DNA of 64,000 nt from Sphingobium lignivorans (GTDB lineage: Bacteria > Pseudomonadota > Alphaproteobacteria > Sphingomonadales > Sphingomonadaceae): NCBI RefSeq assembly GCF_014203955.1, contig NZ_JACHKA010000001.1, positions 1,302,001-1,366,000 on the forward strand. The letters are read 5' to 3'. How positions within the stretch are numbered: position 1 is the stretch's first letter; the number at the start of each line of letters is the position of its first letter. Below are positions 9,059 through 17,092 of the stretch, piece by piece. A program made the translations under genes and the position numbers. The notes beneath the pieces were generated by a model, which ran no database searches, had not been told where the DNA came from, and saw only the letters and a list, made by a program, of their open reading frames with translations.

Positions 9059-10717
9059 ATGGTTGATGTCAGAACGGTCGACTATGTGATTGTCGGGGCC
9101 GGAAGCGCGGGCTGCGTGCTCGCCAACCGGCTCTCGGCGGATCGGCACACCGAAGTGGTCGTGCTCGAGGCGGGCGGCGACGATCGCCCCACGCGCGAGC
9201 TGAGCCAGTTCCGCTCCAACCTGATGATCCACATCCCGATCGGCTTCGGCAAGACACTCAACGATCCCAAGGTCAACTGGCTCTACGAAACCGAAGTGGA
9301 CGAGGGCTCGGGCGGGCGCCCGCACAAATGGCCCAAGGGCAAGGTGCTGGGCGGCTCGTCCTCGCTGAACGGCCTGCTCTACGTGCGCGGCCAGTCCGCC
9401 GACTATGACGGCTGGCGCCAGATGGGCAATGAAGGCTGGGCCTGGGACGATGTGCTGCCCTATTTCAAGAAGAGCGAGGACCAGCAGCGCGGCGCCATCG
9501 AGGGGCACGGCACCGGCGGCGGCCTCTCCGTTTCCGATTTCCCCGAGCAGCACCCGGTCAGCAAGGCGCTGATCGATGCCTGCGTCCAGGCGGGCTATGG
9601 CTACAAGGACGACCTCAACGACGGCGACCAGGAAGGCACGAGCTGGTTCCAGATGACGGCCCGCAACGGCCGGCGCTGCTCGGCGGCGGTGGGCTTCCTC
9701 CATCCGGTGATGGATCGCCCAAACCTGACGGTCGAGCTCCGCGCCATGACCACGCGCATCCTGTTCGAAGGCAAGCGCGCCGTGGGCATCGAGTTCCGCC
9801 AGCACGACCGGGTGCGCCGGGTGATGGTCCGGCGGGAAGTGATCCTCTCGGCGGGCGCGGTGGAAAGCCCCAAGCTGCTCGAGATCTCGGGCGTGGGGCA
9901 GGGGGCGCTCGTCCAGTCGCTGGGCGTGCCGCTCGTCCATGAGCTGCCGGGCGTCGGCGAGAACCTGCAGGACCATTATATGATCGGTTGCCAGGCGCGT
10001 CTGAAGCCGGGCACGCCGTCGGTCAATTCCATGGCGAGCGGGCTGCCGCTGGTCGGCCAGATCCTCAAATATGGCTTCACGCGCAAGGGCCTGCTGTCCT
10101 ACGCCGTGGCCCATGGCTGCACGTTCCTGCGCTCGCGCGAGGGGCTGGAGACGCCGGACATCCAGATCCACACCATGGCGGCCTCGATGGACCTCGAAGT
10201 GCTCAACGCGAAGCAGCAGCTCGCGCTGGAGAAGGAGCCGGGGCTCGCGTCCAATCCCTGCCAGCTTCGCCCGGAATCGCGCGGCTCGATCCATGCCCGC
10301 ACGCCCGACGGCCTGGATGCGCCGAAGATCACGCCCAATTATCTCGCGGACCCGATCGACCAGCAGATGGCAGTGACGCAGCTCAAGATCATCCGGCACA
10401 TCTGGCAGCAGCCGGCGATCAACAAATATCTGGCCGGGCCCGACCCCTTCGGCGAGACGGACGACCAGATGTTCCATTATGCGCAGGTCGCGGGCGGCAC
10501 GCTCTATCATGCCGTGGGCACGTGCCGCATGGGCTCCGACCCCAAGGCGGTCGTGGATGCGCGCCTGCGCGTCCACGGCATCGAGGGCCTGCGCGTTATC
10601 GATGCCTCGGTCATGCCGAAGATCGTCTCCGGCAATACCAATGCCGCCTCGATCATGATCGGGGAGAAGGGATCGGAGATGATCCTGCAGGACGCGAAGG
10701 AACTGGCACCCGCCTGA
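9059..10717 (+). CDS. GMC-family FAD-dependent alcohol oxidoreductase
   Basis: Oxidises an alcohol to the aldehyde using FAD. 552 residues with the N-terminal FAD-binding GxGxxG segment VIVGAGSAGCVLANRL, the GMC signature around GKVLGGSSSLNGLLYVRG, and the C-terminal active-site region HAVGTCRMGSDPKAVVD followed by SVMPKIVSGNTNAASIMIGEKG. The ATG at 9059 follows a GAGAGGAAAG site; an in-frame ATG at 8999 is less supported. A TTGACT box near 8961 is a possible -35. In SYK-6, GMC enzymes oxidise the side-chain alcohol of the phenylcoumaran dehydrodiconiferyl alcohol; given the neighbours a similar role is plausible, but a choline-dehydrogenase-type substrate cannot be excluded. Confidence 0.85.
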   Translation: MVDVRTVDYVIVGAGSAGCVLANRLSADRHTEVVVLEAGGDDRPTRELSQFRSNLMIHIPIGFGKTLNDPKVNWLYETEVDEGSGGRPHKWPKGKVLGGSSSLNGLLYVRGQSADYDGWRQMGNEGWAWDDVLPYFKKSEDQQRGAIEGHGTGGGLSVSDFPEQHPVSKALIDACVQAGYGYKDDLNDGDQEGTSWFQMTARNGRRCSAAVGFLHPVMDRPNLTVELRAMTTRILFEGKRAVGIEFRQHDRVRRVMVRREVILSAGAVESPKLLEISGVGQGALVQSLGVPLVHELPGVGENLQDHYMIGCQARLKPGTPSVNSMASGLPLVGQILKYGFTRKGLLSYAVAHGCTFLRSREGLETPDIQIHTMAASMDLEVLNAKQQLALEKEPGLASNPCQLRPESRGSIHARTPDGLDAPKITPNYLADPIDQQMAVTQLKIIRHIWQQPAINKYLAGPDPFGETDDQMFHYAQVAGGTLYHAVGTCRMGSDPKAVVDARLRVHGIEGLRVIDASVMPKIVSGNTNAASIMIGEKGSEMILQDAKELAPA

Positions 10718-10741
10718 CCGGAGCCATGGACGGGGCGGGGA

Positions 10742-10758
10742 CCGGCGTGTGTCGCCGG
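10742..10758. terminator. Hairpin between converging GMC and LLM genes
   Basis: CCGGCG-TGTGT-CGCCGG, a 6-bp GC-only stem with a 5-nt loop, lies between the converging stop codons and could serve both directions. There is no good T tract. Confidence 0.4.
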
Positions 10759-10787
10759 CCTTCCTGCCCCGCCGGTGCGTGCCGAAC

Positions 10788-11801
10788 TCAGGCCGGCGCG
10801 GTCGTCTGCCCCGCCTCGACCGCGCGGAAGGCGTCGGCGATGAGCGCCACGGACTTCAGCCGGGCGTCGGGATCGAAAGCAGGGCTGTGGACGATCACTT
10901 CATCCACCTGCGTGCGCGCAATGAAGCGGGCGATGCCGCGCGCGACATCCTCCACCGACCCAAAGGCGCTGCATTGCAGGACATGGCCCAGCATCGCGCT
11001 CGCCGAGGGCGGCAGGCTGGCGACATAATTCTCGACCGGCGGCGGCAGCTTGCCCGGCCGGCCGGTGCGCAGCGCCACGAAATTCTGCATCATCGAACTG
11101 GCGATATATTCGGCCTCGGCCGTGGTGTCGGCCGCGACCGCGCTCAGCGCCGCGGCGGCATAAGGCTCACGCAGCCGGGCGGAGGGGCGGAAGTCCCGCC
11201 GGTAGATCATCAGCGCTTCATCGAGCTGGTCGGGCGCGAAATGGGACGCGAAGGCATAAGGCATGCCGAGCGCGGCGGCGAGCTGCGCGCCGAACAGGCT
11301 GGAGCCGAGAATCCACATCTCGATGTCCGCGCCACGTCCCGGCACCGCCAGGACGCCAAGATCCGGGTCGCCGGTGAAGTGCGCGCGCAACTCCACGACA
11401 TTGCGGGGAAACTCCTCCGCCTCGGTCATGAAGTCGCGCCGCAGCGCGCGAGCGACGCGACTGTCCGCGCCGGGCGCGCGGCCAAGGCCGAGATCGACCC
11501 GGCCCGGAAAGAGCGCGTCGAGCGTGCCGAACTGCTCGGCAATGACGAGCGGGGAATGATTGGGAAGCATGATGCCGCCCGAGCCGATGCGCATGCGGCT
11601 GGTCGCGCGGCCTGCCTCGGCAATGATGAGCGAGGTGGCGGCGGCGGCCACGCCTTCCATCCCGTGATGCTCGGCGATCCAGTAGCGATGATAGCCATGC
11701 GCCTCGGCATGGGCAGCGAGCGGGCCGACGCGGCGGATGGCATCGGCACTGGTTTCGCCCTCGACGACATTGACGAGGTCCAGGAAGGAAAGCTTGGTCA
11801 T
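10788..11801 (-). CDS. LLM-class flavin-dependent oxidoreductase
   Basis: A 337-residue luciferase-like (TIM-barrel) protein. The N-terminal [21 protein letters not shown], the [14 protein letters not shown] segment, [40 protein letters not shown] and the C-terminal [12 protein letters not shown] are hallmarks of the MsnO8-like branch of bacterial-luciferase-like FMN oxidoreductases. Such enzymes use reduced flavin and often act as monooxygenases. It is transcribed toward the GMC gene and lies downstream of the DUF3237 and dioxygenase genes on the same strand, with a gap of about 110 nt. Substrate unknown. Confidence 0.8.
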   Translation of the reverse strand: MTKLSFLDLVNVVEGETSADAIRRVGPLAAHAEAHGYHRYWIAEHHGMEGVAAAATSLIIAEAGRATSRMRIGSGGIMLPNHSPLVIAEQFGTLDALFPGRVDLGLGRAPGADSRVARALRRDFMTEAEEFPRNVVELRAHFTGDPDLGVLAVPGRGADIEMWILGSSLFGAQLAAALGMPYAFASHFAPDQLDEALMIYRRDFRPSARLREPYAAAALSAVAADTTAEAEYIASSMMQNFVALRTGRPGKLPPPVENYVASLPPSASAMLGHVLQCSAFGSVEDVARGIARFIARTQVDEVIVHSPAFDPDARLKSVALIADAFRAVEAGQTTAPA

Positions 11802-11910
11802 TGGAGGAAGATGGGCGCTTCGGTAGCGCTTTGCAACGGGCTGGGCGCCGTGACGGGCAGCGGGCGGGATTGCGCGTATGCCATCCCCCCCGGACCGGCG
11901 CCCGGCCCCG

Positions 11911-12387
11911 TCAGGTCACGCGCCAGACCCAGAGCTTGATGCCCGCCTTGTAGCGCGCGCCGGAGCACAGAAAGATGCTGCGGTTCATCCAGTCATATTT
12001 GCCGATCGGTGCGATGAACTCGGGCACGGTGCGGAAATAATAGTCCGCCGGGTCGACATCCTCGCCGGCGCCCAGCCGCGCCATCACCTCGGGCGGGCCA
12101 TGGCGCAGGCCGCGGTTGCGGATCTGGATGACGACATCGTCATCGGTGTGGAGCGCATAAATCGCGTCCGCCACCGTCACGCCGTCGCCGCGGGTGAGCT
12201 GCCAGTCCGACGCGCCGCCGACCAGCCGGCCGCGGATCAGCGGTCCTTCCACACGGCCGCCGGCGCGGATCGGGATGATCCGCCGGGTGCCGTCGACGGT
12301 CTCGCCGATGGGAATGGGCGGATCGAGATCGCCCTCGGCTTCATAGACGAACTCGAGGCCGGGAATGACGGCGCCTGCTGGAATCAT
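11911..12387 (-). CDS. DUF3237 domain protein, possible phenylcoumaran-acid decarboxylase
   Basis: 158 residues matching the DUF3237 pattern: a beta-rich fold with [21 protein letters not shown], then [44 protein letters not shown] and a C-terminal KLWVWRVT strand. A GGGAGAG site precedes the ATG. It lies 82 nt after the lignostilbene dioxygenase on the same strand, so it is probably in its operon. From memory, and unverified here, the SYK-6 decarboxylases that turn the phenylcoumaran acid into a lignostilbene are small proteins of this DUF; that would make this gene the step just before the dioxygenase. The family call is firm, the function is inference. Confidence 0.7.
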   Translation of the reverse strand: MIPAGAVIPGLEFVYEAEGDLDPPIPIGETVDGTRRIIPIRAGGRVEGPLIRGRLVGGASDWQLTRGDGVTVADAIYALHTDDDVVIQIRNRGLRHGPPEVMARLGAGEDVDPADYYFRTVPEFIAPIGKYDWMNRSIFLCSGARYKAGIKLWVWRVT

Positions 12388-12469
12388 GGCTTCTCTCCCT
12401 TGATCGACTTTATGGCCGCGCGGACGTCAGGCGCCCGCGCGGCGGTTGTTCGGTTTCGATGCCCGGAGG

Positions 12470-13939
12470 TCAGGCCGCGAGGCCGATCTCCTCGGCATTC
12501 GCCCAGTTGCCGTGCAGGCCGAAGCGCAGCGCGAAGGGCAGGTGAACCGTCGCGACCGGGCCTTTCTCGATGTCCAGCGCCTCGAAGATCAGCAGGTCGC
12601 TCTTGTGGTCGGCCAGGCGATTGCAGACCTGCACGATCCAGCCATCGCCTTCCGGCGCGTCCTTGCTGCGCGGGATGAATGCGGGCTCCTGCAGCGAGGA
12701 GGTCGGGCCGCACCACCAATGCTGCTCGGCGCCGGTCTGGTGATCCTTGAGGAACAGGCAGTTCATCAGGAAGCCGCCCGCGCTCCCGCCCTTGAGCTCC
12801 ACCGGGCGCTTCATGTCCATTTCCAGCATCCAGCCGTAGCGATAGGGCAGGCCGGTCATCCGGTCATCGATGCGCGGGAACTCGCCCGCCGTCTCGGTGA
12901 GGCGCGTGACGCTGTCGAACTCGTCGCTGTTGGATGCCATGTCCACCGTCCAGCGGGTGAGCCGGCTCATCGCCTGCTGCGGATTGAACGGCGCGCCGTG
13001 GACGTCCGGGAAGAAGGGGAACATGTTGTTCTCCGCCTCGGGCACGTCGACATGGACTTTCGTGCCTTCCTGGAAGGCGTTCATCACATGGCTGGCGAAG
13101 CAGTTCTCCCGCTTGAACCAGCGGATGTCCTCCTGCTTGAGGTCCGCGCGGCGCGGAATGATGCCGAGATAGACCGGCAGGGTGGTGTCGAAGCCGAAGT
13201 GCGGCAGGCCCTTCTCCAGCCGGTCCCAGCTGCCGATGCTCGGGACGATGTGCAGGACCAGATAGTCCTTCGTTACGCCGAAATCATGCATCATGCAGTA
13301 ATAGGGGACCTTGAACCACGCCTCGTAGATCAGCTCGCCGTCCGGGGAGATTTCATAGAGGCATACATCGTCCGTGCACAGGCCGCTGGCCGCATAGCCG
13401 ATGGCGACCATGTTGCCGGTGAGCGGATCGACCTTGGGATGGGCCGTGAAGGTCTGGCCGGTCATCTTGCCGCCGAACTTCTCGAAGCCGAAGGTCTCCA
13501 TCGTCGCCGGGTCCATGGTCAGCGAGGGGCTGTCCTCCTTCATCGCCCAGAGCTTGCCGGCGAAGACGAAGGCATTGGTGTTCGCGGTGGAGCGATACTC
13601 GCCCTTGACCGACTCGTCATCGGTCAGCGGATTGCGATAGGAGCCGAACAGGGCCTTGCCGGCGGCATTCTCCAGCTTCCACTTGTTGGTCTTCGCCCAG
13701 CGCTGCTTGATGTCGCACTGTCCATCGTGGATGTGGAAGCGCGTGATCATGCCGTCGCCGTTGAAGCTGATGTCGTCGCCCAGCCGCGGCGGGAATTGCG
13801 GGTCCGGCTGGACGCGGAAGAAGGCGCCGTTCAGCTCCGGCGGGATCGTGCCCTCATGCACCAGGTTCGGAATGTCGCACTCGATGCGCGAAGGGGCGTT
13901 GAAGCCGGTGAAGGCAGGGGTGTCGGGAAAATGTGCCAT
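12470..13939 (-). CDS. lsd: Lignostilbene alpha,beta-dioxygenase (carotenoid oxygenase family)
   Basis: Non-heme iron enzyme that splits the central C=C of hydroxystilbenes into two aromatic aldehydes. The 489-residue protein carries four iron-ligand histidines at the expected places: His167 (TAHPKVDP), His218 (CMMHDFG), His284 (FASHVMNAF) and His476 (RFGLHGNW). Phe59, Tyr101 and Lys134, which I know as the residues contacting the 4-hydroxyl of the stilbene in Sphingomonas LSD enzymes, are present at exactly those numbers, favouring lignostilbene over a carotenoid. A GGAG site precedes the ATG. Transcribed away from the MarR gene with an operator-like palindrome between them; DUF3237 follows. 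Confidence 0.9.
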   Translation of the reverse strand: MAHFPDTPAFTGFNAPSRIECDIPNLVHEGTIPPELNGAFFRVQPDPQFPPRLGDDISFNGDGMITRFHIHDGQCDIKQRWAKTNKWKLENAAGKALFGSYRNPLTDDESVKGEYRSTANTNAFVFAGKLWAMKEDSPSLTMDPATMETFGFEKFGGKMTGQTFTAHPKVDPLTGNMVAIGYAASGLCTDDVCLYEISPDGELIYEAWFKVPYYCMMHDFGVTKDYLVLHIVPSIGSWDRLEKGLPHFGFDTTLPVYLGIIPRRADLKQEDIRWFKRENCFASHVMNAFQEGTKVHVDVPEAENNMFPFFPDVHGAPFNPQQAMSRLTRWTVDMASNSDEFDSVTRLTETAGEFPRIDDRMTGLPYRYGWMLEMDMKRPVELKGGSAGGFLMNCLFLKDHQTGAEQHWWCGPTSSLQEPAFIPRSKDAPEGDGWIVQVCNRLADHKSDLLIFEALDIEKGPVATVHLPFALRFGLHGNWANAEEIGLAA

Positions 13940-13953
13940 GGCTTGCTCCTCTC

Positions 13954-13995
13954 GCCAGTAATTGTATGCTACGCTTACGAAATCGACAAATTTCG
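13954..13995 (-). promoter_or_regulatory. Dioxygenase promoter overlapped by a MarR-type operator palindrome
   Basis: Reading the minus strand, a -35 TTGTCG (13989-13984) and a -10 TACAAT (13966-13961) are spaced by exactly 17 nt, with a start expected near 13954, just ahead of the dioxygenase ATG at 13939. The -35 hexamer is the centre of a perfect inverted repeat CGAAAT-N6-ATTTCG (13978-13995). A dimeric regulator bound there would cover the -35 box, and the palindrome also lies about 45 nt before the marR start, allowing autoregulation. Confidence 0.65.
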
Positions 13996-14039
13996 GCTTC
14001 GGGTCAAGGAGGCTGCGGCGAGTCTTGGGGGAAAGAGAG

Positions 14040-14558
14040 TTGGAAGCAAGAGATAGACAGCATCTGGTTCAGGCCGCCGGCCTTGAATGCGCGGACGAAG
14101 CGCAGGCTCGTCCCGCGCGCGCCGCGGCGATCGAGGACCAGGGCGTCGGCGCGATCGACGACATCATCGGCTTCCATATCCGCCTCGCGCACGGCGCGAC
14201 CTACCGTCACTTCACGGAAACCTTCAGCGAACTGGGGCTCACCCAGAAGATGGTGTCGGTCCTCTGGCTGATCGACGATCATCCGCACATCGCCCAGGCC
14301 GACATCGGGCGGCGCCTGCAGATGGACCGCGCAACCACCATGGCGATCGTGAATCGGCTGGAAGCGCGGGGCCTGCTGGTGCGCGGTGCCTCGACGCTCG
14401 ACCGGCGCCGGCAGACGCTGACGCTGACCGATGACGGTCACGCGGCGCTCCTCGAGGCGCGCCGCTGCATCGACGCGCACGAATATTGGCTGAAATCCCG
14501 CTTCACCAAGCGCGAAGCAACGTTGCTCATTGAGCTGTTGCGCCGTATCCACGAATAG
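14040..14558 (+). CDS. MarR-family transcriptional regulator
   Basis: Winged-helix dimeric regulator that usually represses until an aromatic ligand binds. The core matches MarR: IDDIIGFHIRLAHGATYRHFTETF dimer helix, QADIGRRLQMDRATTMAIVNRLEARGLLVR recognition helix, and the DRRRQTLTLTDDGHAAL wing. The start is uncertain: no ATG fits; a TTG at 14040 behind GGGGGAAAGAGAG gives 172 residues, while TTG codons at 13962 or 14025 would extend it. Divergent from the lignostilbene dioxygenase and 59 nt before an aromatic-acid symporter; likely controls both. FerC/DesR/DdvR-type regulators are the obvious comparison. Confidence 0.82.
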   Translation: MEARDRQHLVQAAGLECADEAQARPARAAAIEDQGVGAIDDIIGFHIRLAHGATYRHFTETFSELGLTQKMVSVLWLIDDHPHIAQADIGRRLQMDRATTMAIVNRLEARGLLVRGASTLDRRRQTLTLTDDGHAALLEARRCIDAHEYWLKSRFTKREATLLIELLRRIHE

Positions 14559-14617
14559 ATTCGGGGCGTTGGTTGCCCGGAAACGAGGCAGCGCGCTCGG
14601 GGAGGGGATGAAGGGGT

Positions 14618-15967
14618 ATGTCCGCAACGGATCCACGTGAGATCATCAACGAGTCGCCCATGTCGATCCGGCAGTGGATCGTCGTGGTGCTCATGATCTT
14701 GCTCAACGCGCTGGACGGCTTCGACGTCCTGTCGAGCGCGTTCGCGGCACCCGGCATCTCTCAGGAATGGGGCATCCCGCGCTCGGAACTGGGCGTCGTG
14801 CTTTCCGCCGAGCTGGTGGGCATGGGCTTCGGCTCGGTGCTGCTGGGCGGGCTGGCCGACAAGGCGGGCCGCAAGCTGGCCATGCTGCTTTGCCTCTTCG
14901 TCATGGCGATCGGCATGTACATGGCGCATGGGGCGGGCGATGTGTGGACGCTGACGATCTGGCGCTTCATCACCGGCCTCGGCATTGGCGGCATGCTGGC
15001 CGCGACCAACGCGGTCGTCGCCGAATCGACCAGCAAGGCATCGCGCAGCGTGGCGATGGCGCTCTATGTCATCGGTTATCCGCTCGGCGGCGTGATCGGC
15101 GGCTTCGCGGCGCAGAGCTGGCTGCTGGTCGATTATGACTGGCGCGCGGTCTTCATGTTCGGCGCGGTGGTCACGGCCGTGATGATCCCGCTCGTCTTCC
15201 TGCTGGTGCCCGAGACGCCGGCCTTCTACGCGGCCCGCAGGCCGGAAGGCGCTGTCGAGAAGATCAATCGCTCGCTGCGCACGCTGCGCCAGCGCACCAT
15301 CGAGGCATTGCCGCCGCTGAAGCTGGAAGGCCCGCAGCCCAAGGTGACGGACATCCTGTCCCGCCCCGGCCTGCGCTCGGTGACCTGGCTGCTCGCGTTC
15401 GGCTACATGTTCCACACGCTGACTTTCTATTACATCCTGAAATTCGCCGTGCAGATCGTTGCGGATTCCGGCTTCACCCAGGCGCAGGCCGCCAGCACGC
15501 TCACCTGGGCGAATGTCGGTGGTGCCATCGGCGGTGCGCTGTTCGGCTTCCTGCTCAAGAAGTGGGACATCAAGGGCCCGACCATCGCGATGCTGCTGCT
15601 GGGCGTCTGCGCGGTCGCCTGGTTCGGCAGCGGGCATGGCGATCTTGCCGCGTGGCGCTTTGCCGGCTTCCTGTCGATGTTCTTCCTCAACGCCGCGATC
15701 GTGGGCTATTACGCCGCCTTCGCGCGGGGCTTCCCGGCTTATGCACGCGCGACCGGCACCGGCTTCGTGCTGGGCATCGGCCGGGCGGGCGCGGCAGGAT
15801 CGCCGATCATCGCCGGCTTCCTGTTCGATGCGCTGGGCAAGGAGCAATTGCTGACGGTGTCGGTCATCATGAGCCTGGGTTCGGTCATGGCCGTCTTCAT
15901 GCTGCTGTTCCTGCCGATGCGGGATGGCGACGCCGCGGCGGCTGTTACGGCTGCCGGCAAGAAGTAA
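14618..15967 (+). CDS. MFS aromatic acid:H+ symporter (AAHS/PcaK-like)
   Basis: A 449-residue, 12-helix permease. The first helix carries the AAHS-family signature LDGFDVLSSAFAAP (Asp residues needed for proton-coupled uptake), the loop GGLADKAGRKLAM is the conserved A motif, and FITGLGIGGMLAATNAVVAE is typical of PcaK/BenK relatives. Located directly after marR on the same strand, so it is probably under the same regulator. Expected to import an aromatic acid such as a lignin dimer or vanillate-type monomer; DdvK of SYK-6 is a known MFS importer of such a dimer. The exact substrate is not readable. Confidence 0.85.
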   Translation: MSATDPREIINESPMSIRQWIVVVLMILLNALDGFDVLSSAFAAPGISQEWGIPRSELGVVLSAELVGMGFGSVLLGGLADKAGRKLAMLLCLFVMAIGMYMAHGAGDVWTLTIWRFITGLGIGGMLAATNAVVAESTSKASRSVAMALYVIGYPLGGVIGGFAAQSWLLVDYDWRAVFMFGAVVTAVMIPLVFLLVPETPAFYAARRPEGAVEKINRSLRTLRQRTIEALPPLKLEGPQPKVTDILSRPGLRSVTWLLAFGYMFHTLTFYYILKFAVQIVADSGFTQAQAASTLTWANVGGAIGGALFGFLLKKWDIKGPTIAMLLLGVCAVAWFGSGHGDLAAWRFAGFLSMFFLNAAIVGYYAAFARGFPAYARATGTGFVLGIGRAGAAGSPIIAGFLFDALGKEQLLTVSVIMSLGSVMAVFMLLFLPMRDGDAAAAVTAAGKK

Positions 15968-16047
15968 CACGCCTGTTCGGCGCTGCCGGTCGTCGGAGAT
16001 TTTCGGGCGGCGGCAGTGCCTGGCACTCGTCCCGGATGGAATGGCGA

Positions 16048-16845
16048 TCAGTGCCCCGTGGTGACGCGCAGCACTTCGTCCGGCCGGGCCAGCGCATAGA
16101 GGCTGAGGCCCGCCGCCTGTGCCCGTGCTGCCGCCATGCTGGTCGGCACGGAGATGGTGACGAGCATGGTCGCGCTGGCGCGCACGCTTTTCTCGACGAT
16201 CTCGTAACTGCACCGCGCGGTGGACAGGATGAAGCCCTTCGCCATCGACTGGCCCGCGCGCGCCATGGCGCCGACCAGCTTGTCGAGCGCATTGTGCCGC
16301 CCGACATCCTCGCGCGCCGCCACGATTGCGCCGTCCGGCGCCACGAAGGCAGCGGCATGCATGCCGCCCGTCGCGCGATTGCCGGGCTGATGATCGCGCA
16401 GTGCCTCCAGCGCGCGGAAGATGGCGGCCGGGGCGATCGGCGCATGTGGCGGCACCGGGGGCAGGGGCTTGGCGATCGCTTCGAGATTGTCGATGCCGCA
16501 CAGGCCGCAGCTTGATTCGGCGACGCGCGAGCGCACGCGGGCCTGCAGCGTCTCCAGAGCCAGCGAAGTGATGGTGGCGCGCGCGATCCAGCCCTTGTCC
16601 GTCTCGGCAAGGTCGATGCCGGTGACGTCCGTAGCGGTGGGGGCCAGTCCTTCGGTCAGCGCGAAGCCGGTGACGAAATCCTCCAGATCGCTGGGGCTCG
16701 CCATCATCACGGCATAGGAAAGGCCGTTATATTCGAGCGCGACCGGAATCTCCGGCGCGAACGGCCGTTCTACGGGGCGGCTGGACCCGTCCGGCCGAAG
16801 GGCGACGAGGTCAGCCGGCGTCGTTATAGCCAGGATCGTTCTCAT
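16048..16845 (-). CDS. fdhD: Formate dehydrogenase sulfurtransferase/accessory protein FdhD
   Basis: Transfers sulfur to the bis-MGD molybdenum cofactor so formate dehydrogenase becomes active. 265 residues with the diagnostic Cys pair loop SSCGLCGI, the GGMHAAAF and REDVGRHNALDKLVG motifs, and FILSTARCSYEIVEKS. It overlaps the end of fdsD by 35 nt and is the last gene of the leftward fds operon. In Cupriavidus the equivalent (fdsC) precedes fdsD; here fdsD comes first. Confidence 0.93.
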   Translation of the reverse strand: MRTILAITTPADLVALRPDGSSRPVERPFAPEIPVALEYNGLSYAVMMASPSDLEDFVTGFALTEGLAPTATDVTGIDLAETDKGWIARATITSLALETLQARVRSRVAESSCGLCGIDNLEAIAKPLPPVPPHAPIAPAAIFRALEALRDHQPGNRATGGMHAAAFVAPDGAIVAAREDVGRHNALDKLVGAMARAGQSMAKGFILSTARCSYEIVEKSVRASATMLVTISVPTSMAAARAQAAGLSLYALARPDEVLRVTTGH

Positions 16846-17086
16846 CCGCGCTCGCGAATTCGGTGGCCCGCGTCATGTGCGGCACCGGCCCGTCCACCAT
16901 GGCGATGGCACGCGCGGCGAGCGGCGACAGGTCGGCCGGGTCGACAGCCTTGATGCCCGCGAGCATCCGCGGGTCCCAATACATCTTGATATGATCGGCA
17001 GTGGCCATGGCCGCCTGATCGTGGCCCAACGCTTCAAAGTTCCGCGCGATCTGGTTCGCCATGTAGATGAGGCGGCCGGGTTCCAT
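16811..17086 (-). CDS. fdsD: Formate dehydrogenase delta subunit FdsD
   Basis: 91-residue small subunit of the soluble NAD-dependent formate dehydrogenase. Shows the family pattern RLIYMANQIARNFEALGHDQAAMATADHIKMYWDPRM followed by LSPLAARAIAMV. It starts 6 nt after the fdsA stop and overlaps fdhD at its own 3' end, so translation is probably coupled. Thought to help assembly or stability of the complex. Confidence 0.9.
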   Translation of the reverse strand: MEPGRLIYMANQIARNFEALGHDQAAMATADHIKMYWDPRMLAGIKAVDPADLSPLAARAIAMVDGPVPHMTRATEFASADENDPGYNDAG

Positions 17087-17092
17087 CTCGCC

